Shown: positions 34,078 to 45,361, counted from the stretch's first letter. The stretch: DNA of 64,000 nt from Liopterus haemorrhoidalis (GCA_963971575.1 OZ020616.1:32592306-32656305), one strand, 5' to 3'. Notes: generated by a model not told the origin, from the letters alone. A program made the numbers and translations.

Positions 34078-35043
34078 TTTTTTTTTTTTTTTTTTTTTTT
34101 TATTTATTGTTTTATTGGCCGTTGGTCTTTCGACCATATTAGCCAGCTACAAATTTTATATAATATATGTACAATTATAATTAATTACATTTTTAAATTT
34201 GAATTGATAATAAATTTGACCAAGAATATATATGATTTGTAATGTTTTAATAAATTTATAATAGAATGCGGTGGATTTAGATTAATTTTTTCCAGTTCCA
34301 TAATAAGATCTTTTCTTTGATTACTAAAATTTGGGCAATGGTAAAAAATGTGATCTAGGGTCCCAATAGTTTCATTGTCGCAGGGGCAGTACGGTGACTT
34401 AATTACACCAATTTTATATAAATGTTGTGGATAAAATGCATGGCCAAATCTTATCCTACACATAGTTGTGATAACATTTCTTTTTTCTCCACAAGCGTGA
34501 AATCAGGGTTTCTTCGGTAGACTATTTTCTATTTGTCCATAAAATTTTCCTCTGTCTTCTTGCCACTCTTGTGCCCATTCTGCATTCAAGTTCTTATATA
34601 CGGTACTTTTAAAATCATAATGAGGTATTACATCGGTGATTTCTACTGTAGGTGATTTTGCTGCCACTTTGGCTAGTTTATCTGCTATGTCATTCCCGTA
34701 TGAAATGCCTTGGTGTGATTTAATCCAAATAAGTTTTACTTCAGTTATATCTTTTAAAAGGTGCATTATTCTTTGAATATTAAAATGAAAAGGGAATTTT
34801 TTAGAATTTTTTAAAGATTGTAATGCACTTAGACAATCACTTATAATAATAAATTTTAATTCAGGATTGTTGTAATCTATAATGAAATTTAATGCTTGTT
34901 CTATTGCATACAATTCAGCTGAAAATGTTGAATAATAATTTGGTAAAGTAAATTTTTTACCGAATTTTAAGAAATGACAATAGAAAGCTGCTCCTACCAT
35001 GTTATTCTCATGATATTTAGACCCATCTGTATAAATACATATA
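34078..35043 (-). mobile_element. 5'-truncated LINE with RNase H (I/LOA-like)
   Basis: The minus strand starts inside the RNase H domain (YSTFSAELYAIEQAL, ISDCLSALQSL, LIWIKSHQGISYGNDIADKL) at 35000-34503. It changes frame into the C-terminal region with IGTLDHIFYHCPNF at 34463-34185. The tail AAACAATAAATAAAAA and a long A run (T run on plus) ends at the 14 bp duplication. The presence of RNase H and the Cys/His tail fits the I, LOA or Outcast clades. Confidence 0.85.
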
Positions 35044-35384
35044 TTAGAAAAATAGTTAAATTACATTAGATAAATTATAGTCAAAGTTGTAAAGGCAACC
35101 ATTCCGCGCATTTATCTCTTCATAATCACAAAATATTCAAAACGAAATTGTCAAAGTTAACGTGTTTCTTTTTTTTTTCCAAGCTTGTGCTTTGTTCCTT
35201 TTTAGCCACTGTTATTATATTTCTTTTTTTTTTGTAGTTACGAAGATTTTCTTTATTTTGATTTCTACCTGCAATTTTTTCCAAAGCTCCAAAGATTTAC
35301 TGACTGAGAAGTATGGTATGTCTAGGCTCATTTATCAATAGTTGAGTTAGAGTAAAAGGTACAGTTGTTGGTAGTTTGGTAAAG

Positions 35385-35460
35385 CAGAGGCGGATCTAGC
35401 TTTTATTGCCAGGAGGGTGCGGAGAATTTTAAGGGGGGCGCCTATTTATATATATATATA
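35385..35460. repeat. hAT-like left terminus
   Basis: CAGAGGCGGATCTAGC then GGGGGGCGCC has the form of hAT ends seen elsewhere here (41866, 45164). No partner with a matching 8 bp duplication was found. Confidence 0.35.
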
Positions 35461-35508
35461 TATATTAAATAAAATTCTTATTTCATAATCGTCATATATA
35501 TATTTAAA

Positions 35509-35574
35509 AAATTATCGAAACGGTAGTTGGTTCCAAGTGTTAACCGTGTGAACCAACTACCGTTTCGATAATTT
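35509..35574. repeat. 25 bp perfect inverted repeat, 16-base loop
   Basis: AATTATCGAAACGGTAGTTG plus GTTC is followed after the loop by its exact complement. This could be the end of a transposon or a PLE-type terminal hairpin. No coding. Confidence 0.7.
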
Positions 35575-35633
35575 TATTTTATTTAGAATTTTATTTAATA
35601 CCCATATTAATTTCGTCAAGAACTTTCTTTCGA

Positions 35634-35635
<2 letters not shown>

Positions 35636-35708
<73 letters not shown>

Positions 35709-35762
35709 TATATATTTATATAAATAAAAAATAAAATAAAAAATAAAAAAATATATATATAT
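35636..35762. repeat. (TA)n and A/T-rich microsatellite
   Basis: About 33 TA units, then TAAATA-type and AAATAAA-type variants, then ATAT again up to the LTR start. Confidence 0.9.
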
Positions 35763-37111
35763 TGTTACACTCAAAAAATTGGGCCCCTGTTTTGAATAAA
35801 GTAGACCACCCAGATCACGTATGTGTGTCGCCGAGAGTACTCACCAGCCTTCCCCTAGCCTAGTGTTACACAGCACACCTAGGGAAACATGTTTAGGAAG
35901 GTTCAGACAGTTAGAAACCCTAGACTCCTAGACTAGTGCTCATTGTAGCGGAAATGTGCGCACATTGCGCACGCAGAATCAAGCTTCTAGTTCCGTTTGT
36001 ATATTTTTTTAGGCCGTTTCCGTCCCAACGACGTTTCCGTACCGATAACGTTTCCGTACCGATAACGTTTCCGTACCGATAACGTTTCTGTACCGATAAC
36101 GTTTCCGTCCCGACGACGTTTCCGTCCCGCCGACGTTTCCGCTACGTTTACGTTTCCGTCTCATTTTCGTTCCCGTTTGAGGATTATCGATGTCGTTTAC
36201 GTTTTCGTTTACTGCATTTTCGTTTGGTGTGCCGCTTGAACATTTTTGAGAATCCACTTCGGTAGGAGTCCGGAGGCTTTTGCTGACATAAGCTTGTTTC
36301 CTGGATCCAGCCACGTAGGAAACGAAGAGCCGCTCCGACGTGTACAGGAGGAGACCGTCGAACTGTCCTGGGAGTCCCGTGGGAGTGAGCATCTACCGCT
36401 CAGACCAGTATATTTAAGAGTGTAGTACAGATAAGTGTTAGATTTAGTTGTTATTTTTTTTTTATGTGAGTAATATTCTTTAATTTTTTTGTATAACATA
36501 ATTTCATGGTCTCCAGTTCTTACGACAAGAGTCAGAAGTAGATTCTAGTTTTAGTACTTTACTGAAATTGGGATACGATGATCGATCAACGTCCGACTAC
36601 TGTTTATTTTGGCAGTATTGTAGTAGAAATACGATTTGTGTGAGATACTTTTGATTATTTATTGATGTACTGTACTAGCTGTTTATTTTGTACACTATTA
36701 TTTACCACTACTTCGGCACTTACTGCCGAATAATAAAAGAGATACTCCTTTTGCTTTTTATTAGATTTTTGGATACTTTGGATAGCCCCTATTTCTCCTA
36801 GTTTTATTACAGGGTAGGAGTGACGGAATTCCAAGGTAGGTCAGATCACCTTATGTTAGTCTGCGCTGATCACTTAAACTGTTTGACTAACTGGCGCCCT
36901 GTTAAGTAATACCGTTAGTATAATTTTATTCGGAACTTATCTAGAACCAGCTCTGCCCCTTGATTATTATAATCATAAACCCCGCCCGTTTCCACTGACG
37001 CTAGCCCGGCCGATTTTAAGTTGTATTTGTTTCCCTCCTTTTATCTTAGGAATTCAAGATCCTGGCCTCCCATCTGGCCACCCTAATTTTGGGTGAAAGG
37101 GAGGAGTAACA
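35763..37111. mobile_element. solo LTR (copy 2), 1349 bp
   Basis: TGTTACACTC at the left, GGAGTAACA at the right, ATAT on both sides (within a TA-rich site, so the duplication is weak evidence). It is collinear with copy 1 except for a 300-base deletion and the lack of the LINE. No internal retrotransposon region remains. Confidence 0.75.
36015..36165. repeat. minisatellite within the LTR
   Basis: Units of AACGTTTCCGTACCGAT (17 bp) repeat about four times among looser CGTTTCCGTCCCGACGA units. Copy 1 has only a few loose units at 28000-28070. The long minus-strand frame here is a by-product. Confidence 0.8.
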
Positions 37112-37312
37112 ATATAATATATATATTATAGGTATTCGCGTATGACGTGCTGACTTGTGGTAAGCCTAAAGTGCAGTACCTGACGGAGGATGGTTTAAGA
37201 CCTAAACCAATACCACCTATATATATATATAAATTTTTACCTAAAATGTGTCTAAAAACAAAAAAATAAAGCTTGTTTGATTACGTTTAATTTCAATATC
37301 TGTGCTTTCAAT
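37112..37312. other. short spacer
   Basis: No gene recognised; includes a TATA-rich run near 37220. Confidence 0.4.
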
Positions 37313-37955
37313 ATCACACAATTTATTTTATTACATTATTATTATTATTATTATTATATTGTACAGAATTAAAGCTAAATAGCTTGTAAATTCAATATAT
37401 ACATTACATACAGCAATTAATCATAACAAAAATTAACAATTTTTTCATAATTAAATTAGCATTTTTTACAGAATTCAAATAAGACGAGAACAAAAATGTA
37501 CAAAAATAGCAAAAGAAAAAAAAAATAGTTTTTTACATTGTTCTACATAAATAATTAAATTTAGCAAATTTTACAAAAAATCACAGTATGAAACAATAAT
37601 CAAAAATCAACAAAAATAGCAAAAGGAAGAAAAAAACAGATTCTAAACTGTTGGCATTTGGGAATCTAAACAATTTTTGAAAGAGTTCACTGAGATTGCA
37701 CTCACAATATCACTGGGTAACTCGTTCCACTTATGGAAAACTCTGTTCGTAAGGAAATTTTCACGGGGGATTCGTTTAAATTTTTCACGACTTAGTTTTA
37801 GGGTATGTCCGCGAAGTCTTGTGTTATTACTTAACTTGAATATATAGCACAAGTTAAGGGAAAAGTCGTTGTGTAGAATTCTCCATGTTTGGATGAGATC
37901 ACCTCTCGCTCTAATTTTGGAAAGAATAGGCAGCTTGAGATGTTCGAGCCGTTCC
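37313..37955 (-). mobile_element. 5'-truncated CR1-like LINE
   Basis: The minus strand gives KLPILSKIRARGDLIQTW, then the block TRLRGHTLKL and FLTNRVFHKWNELPSDIV near the C-terminus. This is the tail typical of CR1/L2-related LINEs. The 3' end has an (ATT)n tail at 37337-37357. It sits in the middle of the hAT transposase that continues at 37956. Confidence 0.75.
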
Positions 37956-38671
37956 GGATATATTCATCTATTAGTGTTATAAGTGTATCCAAGACCGTGA
38001 AGTACGTTTCAGATTTAAAGCGTGCAATTGGATCCACAACTTTTTCATCTCTGCAAAGTTCGCCTGGCATGCATTTCTTTTTTGCCCGCTTTTCTGTAAA
38101 TTCCGTTTCAACATCTAGTTGGGAACATTCTTCATTAATAAATGATTTGACTGCTATATTAAGATTTTCAAAAGCTTCATCGCTTCTCATGTCAACGAAC
38201 TTTTTTCTTGTAACATCAATCAATTGTTTTGCAAATGCAATGTCAATGTTGTTGCGTTGCAAATAATTTGATAAAACAAAGATACTATCTAACAACTTTT
38301 GTAGAAATAGCATCAGAAAAATAAATGAATATTTTGTTATTAATATAGATAGCCCCATAGCTTCGGCTCTAACACTTTCTGTATGATTTTTGGATTGTCC
38401 AAAATTTATATCTTCTACAGTGGATACAATAGCAGAGAATGATCCAATATCTACATCAACTGCATGCTTTCGGCTGGCCCATCTTGTGTCAGAAAGTCGT
38501 TTTAGAGTATCTACTGCTGATTCATATTGGGATTTCTAATGTTTTTGGAGAATATGATGTCGTGGTAAGCTAGATGTAAGAAACGTATATAATTTTTCAG
38601 CTGTGCCGAAAAACAACTTCGTAATCTACAACTATGTATCGTAAAGAAATTGATATCTGATCAATTCTGGA

Positions 38672-40601
38672 TATATCAATAGATAGATAGATAGATATAT
38701 ACTTTATTCTTGCCTTTCGTCTTTGAATGGAGTACAGTTATTACATTAATTTCCAGACTTAACTATATAAATAATAATAGAAATATATATTATAATCTAA
38801 TAATTACTATATTTTAGTATTCTAATAATTAATATTATTTAACAATCCAATAATTAATATACTAATATAAGAAAAAATTATACAAAATATAAAGACATCT
38901 AAAAAACAAAAAGAACAAAGTTCATATAATTTTCAGAAAAAAAGTAGTTATGTTTCTTTTTCTAGTTCCTTTTCTCTTCTTTTCTGGAACACCTTTTTCA
39001 TCCATGTCGCCCCGGAACCCGACTCGTCCAGCAATTCTTGTACTGTCCTTGTCTCTCTTCCTATTTCTGTACAGTTTTTTAGATGGTCTATTGTTTCTTG
39101 CTTTTCACCACATGTTCTGCACAATCTCCCGTTTTCTTCCTTCCAGTACTTACTTGCCTCGTACAAGTTTCTCCCTGGTTTATGAACTATTTTCTTTCTT
39201 TTCTTTTTAACCGCCTTTTTTACTTTGTCAGTAAGTTCCTTCAGCATTTCATTAACATCACCGACCGTCATTTCCAGCGTTATTTTTACTGTTTCCGATT
39301 TGTATTGTTCTGTTCCTGCTTCTGACCAGTCTTCTACTTCTATGCACTTATCTCTGTTTTCCTCTGTACTTCTCTGTTCCTCTAAATATATTATAATTGG
39401 CTGGTGCTCTGTGTCTATTCTACCTCATACAGAAAAAGTAAAGAAAATGAAGATTTTCTTTACTTTTTCTGTTGCTTCGGTTGCTTCCAATTAGCTTCTT
39501 TCCTTCTTTGTTTATTACTTTATCTTTTGAGATTCTTTTTCTTCTTCTTCTCCTGTTTCTATCAGTCCTCCTTCTTCTCCCGTTCTGGCATTGAAGTCTC
39601 CTCCTAGAATTAAGTTGTTTCTTTCGTTTTCTTGTATTTGTTCTGTCAGTATTTCTTTCAAGTTGTCTAGATCGTTATTATTATATATTGTGAATATTCT
39701 CCACGTCTCTTTTTCTACGACAATTTTTCTCTCTTGGATGTTGCGTTCTTTATTTTCTGTATTTTCATCTTTGATGTTGTTCCTGATGCCTGTTAGTATA
39801 CCTCCTTTCGCTCTGCTTTTTCTTTTCTCGCGTTGCAAAGGATGATTTTCATCTATATCCTTCTGGTAATTTCTTTTTTATTTTTTCCCAGTTCTTTTCC
39901 TCTACCCATGTCTCTACCAAGCCAATTACGTCAAACTTATTTATATATTCCCAGAACTCTTCATCCTTATTAGTAATTCCCGCTACATTCCAGAAACCTA
40001 CCGTTATATTTTTCTTGTTGGGGCTTTCGTTTTTCTTTGTTTTCTTATTCGTTCTCTCTTTTCTTGTCCACGTACATTGCGTTTTGTTGTTATCTATGTT
40101 ACTTGTCCCTGTATTGTTGTTTATTACTTTTTTGCTTCCTTGAGTTTTCCTCTGCTTTCATTCCAATGCCATTTCCCATCTATCTGCAACTTTTTGAAAC
40201 CTATTTTGACCTGTCTTCCTTCGCTTCTTTGTTCGCTTGCTACTTCCGCAATCCTTTTCGCTAACTTTCTTCGGACTTCCGTTTCGTGTTCTGTCAGATC
40301 GTTATCGATGAATATTCATTCCGTTTCTCTTTTGTTTTTTAATTCCTTCTTTTTTGACATTATGGTTTGCTTTTCTTCCCATGAATTGAATTTTACTAAT
40401 ATCACGTTTTTTTCTTTTCCAACCATCCAGATCTCTTTCGGCTTGATATTTATTTCTAACTATTCCTTAATAAATTTTTCAGTTATATCTCTTCCTTGGT
40501 TTTCTTCTATTCTTAGGCCTTTAATTACTATATCAATAGTTGAACCCTAAACGCCGCAAGGCCTAGGGAGAAATAAAGAATATACACATATATACTATAC
40601 T
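38672..40601 (-). mobile_element. LINE with APE endonuclease, RT deleted
   Basis: The minus strand begins with ORF1-like coding (about 40550-40020, RRM-like, many Lys/Glu), followed by an AP-endonuclease piece NNLILGGDFNARTGEEG at 39838-39515. It then jumps to a C-terminal Cys/His block (CRTCGEKQETIDHLKNC) at 39271-38948. The RT is absent, so it is an internal deletion derivative. The 3' tail is TATC-type repeats (GATA on plus, 38681-38698). TATATCAATAG lies at both ends (38672 and 40601). Confidence 0.75.
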
Positions 40602-40616
40602 ATATCAATAGTTGAA
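40527..40616. repeat. 18 bp direct repeat at the 5' end of the LINE
   Basis: ACTATATCAATAGTTGAA occurs at 40527-40544 and 40599-40616. Between them are 54 bases including GCCGCAAGGCC. Its core is the LINE target duplication. Confidence 0.65.
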
Positions 40617-41865
40617 TCAATAATTAATGAAAAAAATTGTGCAGACTCTAACTTCATTATTGTATCCGATATTTCAGATGCGAGTGATTGAATGAGATCA
40701 TTTTGTACATTATGACTTAATTACAGTTCATTTGTCTTTTTGAACTTTAAATGATTATTCAAAGTAACATCATATTTGGCTAGTAAAGATTACAGTTCAC
40801 GAAAATTGCCAGTGTTTGTACTACTACGATCACCCATGCAAGACTGTTGTTCTCTATGTCCTCTGAATGGCAAACCTTGTTTTGCTAAGAACAACGTCAC
40901 GTCTATCATCCGTTTCAAAACTTCTCTATTTTTTTCCCCTTGGCCACGCTCCTGGGTAATCAACCCTGATATTACAGTTTTATCATTTGAAATGCGATAT
41001 TTAGTAAGCAAATATTGACGTGTTGCATCTTGATGTTGTTTAGAAGTTTCGTGTTTAAAATTTTTTTCCATACCTTTTTACCATTTACAAACTCCTGATT
41101 CTGGGTCAGACCATTTCTTACTATAATGCTAATATTTGCGATCAGCGAATAACCAGCAAGCTTGGCAGTACATCTTTTCATTTGTTGGTGAATAGACAAG
41201 CCAATTTCTTTTTTCTTTCGTACTACCGTGTCCGAAACTTTTGGTATACCAAGAAATAAGAAATTTGCGGTCAAATTCATCTGTCGTAAATTGAAATTGT
41301 TTATTGAGGCCTGGTTGGCATGGTCCGATTTCACACAATTTTCGTATCAGTTTTGTGGTTAAACTCTTATTAGTGTAGAGTCATGGATCTGTAGGGAACT
41401 CTGATTGAGGAAGAAGTGGTTCTTGGAAAATATCTACCGCAGGTTGTTCTTGCACTATTTCGTATTCCGGACCGATCTGCATATTATGTTCCAAGCCAAG
41501 AGTGGGTGGTGTTCCAGTCTCAGTAGGTTCTGTACTGGAACTTGTAGCTGGGTGCTGATCAGCAGATACTGGCTTACCTTCAGCAGGAACTTTAATTGGT
41601 TGAACTACCGGTAGCTTAGTCAAAAATGATGTTAATATTAGACAATTGCTTGCTTGTATTTTAAGACTGGCCTCCTTCGCCAATTTACGGCTAGCTGCTC
41701 CACTTAATTTGTCAACTGATTTTCGTTTATACCATGGCTACCGCGACGTTCGTCGACGCCTGACTCAGTCTCAATCTCATCCATGGCTGCAATTTATTTT
41801 TTAATATTATAATATTATTTTAAAATTATACAAATTTAAGAGGAAATATAAGTGATGGTTTCAGG

Positions 41866-42018
41866 CAGTAGCGGTCCTAGTATACATAGCGTCCCCATGC
41901 AAAATTCAAAACGGCGCCCCTTTTTTTAAAATTTATCAAAAGAAAGGTTAAAAACTGTCCCTTCCGACAAGGCGCCCCATGCCGTGCATAACTCGCTTAC
42001 CGTGTCGGGCCGCCCCTG
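41866..42018. mobile_element. hAT MITE, 153 bp
   Basis: Left end CAGTAGCGGTCCTAG, right end GGGCCGCCCCTG. The flanking 8-mers GTTTCAGG and GTTTAAGG agree at 7 of 8 bases. Internal GGCGCCCC boxes are mirrored. It lies just upstream of the ZMYM1-type hAT start. Confidence 0.7.
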
Positions 42019-42799
42019 GTTTAAGGGAAGCAATATTAAATGTAGGGACAAGATTTACACTGTACATATCACTGCACAAAACCTTCACTGGAAATGTATG
42101 TCTGGGTCGCTTACGATATACAGCTTAAAATACATGTACCTATACAAACAGAAGGCGATTAAAAAGAATTTAAAAAAACTCTCAATCCAATTTTTGTATT
42201 ATCCCAAGCATTTCGGATTAAACGAAGCTTAAAGTAAAGAAAACTACTAAAATTTTGAAATCCACTGTTGAAGATCACCCCTTCCACCTCTACGTCATTT
42301 AATGGCTTTGGCGGAGAATATGACTTATTACGCGTCCAACGTGATTATTTCATGCAAAATGTTTTAAATATTTTTTATTTATATTGTTTTGCATATTAAA
42401 AGTTATCCTAATTGAAATACTTTATGTTAAAAATGTGTCATTTATTCATTTTACGTCACTATTAAGATAAAAACAATTATTTAATATTTTTATTGATAAT
42501 GAAAAAAGTTCGAACGAACATTTTTATAGAGCTATCTTCGGTTAATATTGGCTTTTTTTTTTAATTTTATCCCTTCCTTTTAAAATGTGATTTTAGTTGA
42601 ATATTTTTATACTTAAATTTGAATGTGTGGAGTATAAAACTAAATTATAATTATTTTAGAATGTATATAACTCGTACTTTCACTTGTCAAAATCACAGTT
42701 ATCAATAATACTAAAATTCAATTTTATTAACTGTTAATCACACTTCTATCACTGCATGTTGTTGCACTAGTTATCGAACCAAAACGGAAACACACAATA
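42019..42799. other. no recognisable feature
   Basis: AT-rich spacer. Confidence 0.4.
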
Positions 42800-42811
42800 A
42801 CAAATACACGT
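42800..42811. repeat. target-site duplication, left (PLE 2)
   Basis: ACAAATACACGT, identical to 44807-44818. Confidence 0.75.
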
Positions 42812-43305
42812 AATAATATGAATGAATAAATAGTAAACACTTGGTTATATTCCACAAAATATTTTATTAAAACTTAAATATTTCGGCTTGTTAGGCCATC
42901 TTTGAAGAATGAATGTACAAAATTACTGACAATATTACCTAAATATACAGATTAATTATTACGAACAAATAGGTGTGGGTAGGGATTAGGAAATACCATT
43001 GACCATTGTCCTGAGAATGGGAGATTCCAGCAGATCCAGTTGTTCATTAATGAGATTATGCCCTTCTCGCTGTGCATATTTAATCTCAAATGCCTCTAAG
43101 AAGTACAAGGGTTTTCCACTTTTATTTTCTAAATGTAAAATTTCAAAATTTTTTTCATTGCAATGGTGACCGTTTTCTATTAGATGTTTGGTTAAATTGG
43201 ATGATTCAGGTTTATTATATTTTCAAGCCCTCAAATGTTCTTGAAATCTGACTTTAAAATTTCGTTTAGTTTGCCCTATATAATACGCGTTGTTACAGGA
43301 GGTAG

Positions 43306-44755
43306 TACCTCAGGAGAAGTTCCCAAGATGACTATCCAGAACAATGTACCCAGGCTAAGCTCACGAGCAGGGTTTCTAGTATGTCGCCTGGGCTTGAAGA
43401 GCCTTTTCTTGCTAAAGCGTCTGAAATTGAGGTTGGGTGACCCTTTTGGGGTATTCCAAATGAAAAGCACAATTGAATTTACATATTAATTTAACAAAAG
43501 CATAAATAAACGTACAGAAGTGTATTTAATCTAAACTTATTCTAACAATACAAAAAACAACAATGCAAAGTTGAAGACTAGGATTGTGGGTTAGGGATTG
43601 TGGATGGGACGGCGAGCGTCGTTGTGCGCGGCGAGCATCCAACATCGTGATGCGCGTCGCGGCGTTGATCTTCGATAGACGTCGAGCGTCGTGGTTTTGT
43701 CCGTAGTGGACGTTGGTGGACGAAGTGTCCTTTGGTGGCAGCGCCAGCAGGCGTTGCGCCGAACATCCCGGTGAGGTGACGGTGACGGAATACGTGATAC
43801 TTTTATCCTTTACAGTCCTTCGTTCCAATACTCATCCAGAGCGATGGGTGACTGTAGGTTGAGGTTTTTTGGTGGGTGGCGCTTCAAGCGAGAAGGCCAA
43901 TGGATTATTGAGGACTCAAAAGAGCTGAAGGCTTTCGTAGTCCTGTTATCCAGGCGGCGCTGTGATGTTTCCGCATATCCGCACGGTTTTGTGCCCTGGC
44001 GGAGATGCAATATCGGCCCTGGGAGCCGTGCGGGAGCTGCGGTTAGCGGCACTGGATTGATTTCGTTGTCCCGATTAATTTGAGCCGGCGGTAAATATTT
44101 CCACGGGCGCGGAAAAATAGGGGGCGCCACTTTCGGGAGGGTGATCGGCCCCGGGCGCATCCAAACTATGGGACACCGCTTCCGATGATGTTAGTGGTGC
44201 GGTTAACCGGGTTCTCGGGTCTTCCTTCTCTAGGAATCGTGTACTTCCTTCGAAACGTTCTTCCCCATCGTCGTTGCTGGCGAAGGTTGGTGCCACGTAG
44301 TAGGAACGAACGGGAAGGGTGGGTACGTTGGTGTTCGCGTCAAGCGAACGTCTCCGCGTTAAGCGAACGTAACCCAGCGTTAAGCGAACGTAACCCAGCG
44401 TTAAGCGAGTTTGTAGCAGACCGCGTTAAGCGAGCCGTGTGGCGAACCTCGCGTTAAGCGAATCCGTGTTGCGGGGCGCTTTAAGCGAGCCGAGCATAGC
44501 TTTAAGCGAGCTATCGACCGCGAGTGGTGGACTTTAAGCGAGCGTGGTGACCAGTGAACTGGTAGGTGACCAGATGGGACTGGTATCGGTCCTGGGTTTG
44601 GAGTCGATATTTATACTAAATATTGACGTCATTCGGGGAATTCCCGGATTTCAGCCACTGGGTTTTTAACTCCGCCCATTGATAGGGTCATTTTTGGCAA
44701 TACCTGCTAAAAATGCGTGGGTTGAGGCAATTTGCGGTTTCAGGTGTCAGCACGT
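43306..44755 (-). other. GC-rich island of unknown origin
   Basis: From about 43580 to 44600 the composition is strongly GC-rich while everything around is AT-rich. Open frames overlap on both strands (minus 44296-44075, 44160-43810 and 43828-43526; plus 44185-44457), none with a recognised domain. The minus frames contain Pro/Ser-rich segments (DHPPESGAPYFSAP). It could be the 5' region of the PLE itself, a captured piece of another element's promoter, or foreign DNA. Confidence 0.45.
44340..44541. repeat. array of TTAAGCGA boxes
   Basis: Eight exact TTAAGCGA boxes start at 44359, 44380, 44401, 44426, 44454, 44481, 44502 and 44534, with one variant (TCAAGCGA) at 44340. All have the same orientation, mostly preceded by GCG or GCT. 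Several are spaced by 21 bp (two helical turns). It looks like a protein-binding array upstream of the minus-strand frames. Confidence 0.8.
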
Positions 44756-44818
44756 TTTAATAAAATATTTTGTGGAATATAACCAAGTGTATTATTTACT
44801 ATTTTTACAAATACACGT

Positions 44819-45361
44819 GCTGAGAGGCGAAATTAACACATAGGCGTGTAATTAGGAAGAAAACCTTACATGTTACATACGTTAAAGCACATAATATGAC
44901 TAACGGGGCGCCACTGTACGTTGTTGCTTCTCGGTTTACATGTGTATATGAACGAGATAAGATTTTGAAGCGAATAAGACTAATTTATATTGACGAATAT
45001 CGATTCGGGTGCGATCCATTAGCATTTTTCAGTGTGGGCTGTTTTTCGATTTTGCATTTTATTCGGGGATCCAGTATAAGTGTTACTGAGGGAGGCGCCA
45101 TTTTAGCCCAAATAGGGCCCGGGGGGCGGGCCGCCTCCCCGGGCCTGGTCTAAATCCGCTACTGATTGGCGCATGCAGTATCGTATACAATTTGTTTACG
45201 ACACTGCTTAGTGTCTAAACTGTGCTACGTGTCTTCATAGTGGTAAGTCTTTATAAAAATACGTGTGCTGGAAATTAGGCGACATGTCATCAACCTGTCG
45301 TAAACAAACATCGTATAAGTGCGCAACACGCCTTAGTTAACATATATATCTTTAAAATGGA
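44819..45361. repeat. spacer with two hAT-like right termini
   Basis: GGGGCGCCACTG ends at 44916 and CTAAATCCGCTACTG ends at 45164, preceded by a G/C-run. Both have the form of hAT right ends, but their left partners are not seen. Confidence 0.35.

Larger units (their letters stand above)
37956..41784 (-). pseudogene. ZMYM1-type hAT transposase, cut by two LINEs
   Basis: The start codon on the minus strand is near 41784 (MDEIETESGV), with a frameshift into 41683-41381. Then 41338-41129 is a TTF-type zinc finger (WLVYSPTNEKMYCQACWLF) and 41071-40790 is the following region (TSKQHQDATRQYL, GLPFRGHRE). At 40660-40602 comes SAQFFSLIIDSTIDI, the first catalytic Asp region. The frame resumes at 38671, directly after a LINE, with SRIDQISISLRYIV. 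It goes on at 38358-37956 until the second LINE. The C-terminal dimerisation block is missing. Upstream parts match 52K/ZMYM1-like hAT proteins. Confidence 0.8.
42812..44806. mobile_element. Penelope-like foldback 2 enclosing a GC-rich island
   Basis: The left arm (42812-43305) is minus-strand PLE: GIY-YIG core NNAYYIGQTKRNFKVRFQEH near 43230-43300, a downstream tail with KYAQREGHNLINEQL, then a terminal hairpin (GGCCTAACAAGCC followed by GAAA). The right arm is only the terminal 50 bases in opposite orientation (TTTTAATAAAATATTTTGTG, GAATATAACCAAGTGT). In between lies 1.4 kb that is partly GC-rich and not PLE coding as far as I can see. An exact 12 bp duplication flanks the whole. Confidence 0.8.

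Noticed and set aside
36009..36392. Arg/Tyr-rich 127-residue protein on the minus strand
   Set aside because: It lies inside a solo LTR and over a minisatellite; the repeated residues come from the repeat unit.
38950..40550. Long Phe/Ser/Leu-rich plus-strand frames
   Set aside because: They are the antisense of a LINE with Lys/Glu-rich coding on the minus strand.
35385..42018. A single 6.6 kb hAT bounded by CAGAGGCGG at 35385 and GCCCCTG at 42018
   Set aside because: The flanking 8-mers do not match, while 41866-42018 alone has matching 8-mers, so the right end belongs to a short MITE.
44340..44541. CRISPR-like array
   Set aside because: Boxes are only 8 bp, spacing is irregular, the context is a eukaryotic genome, and no associated genes exist.
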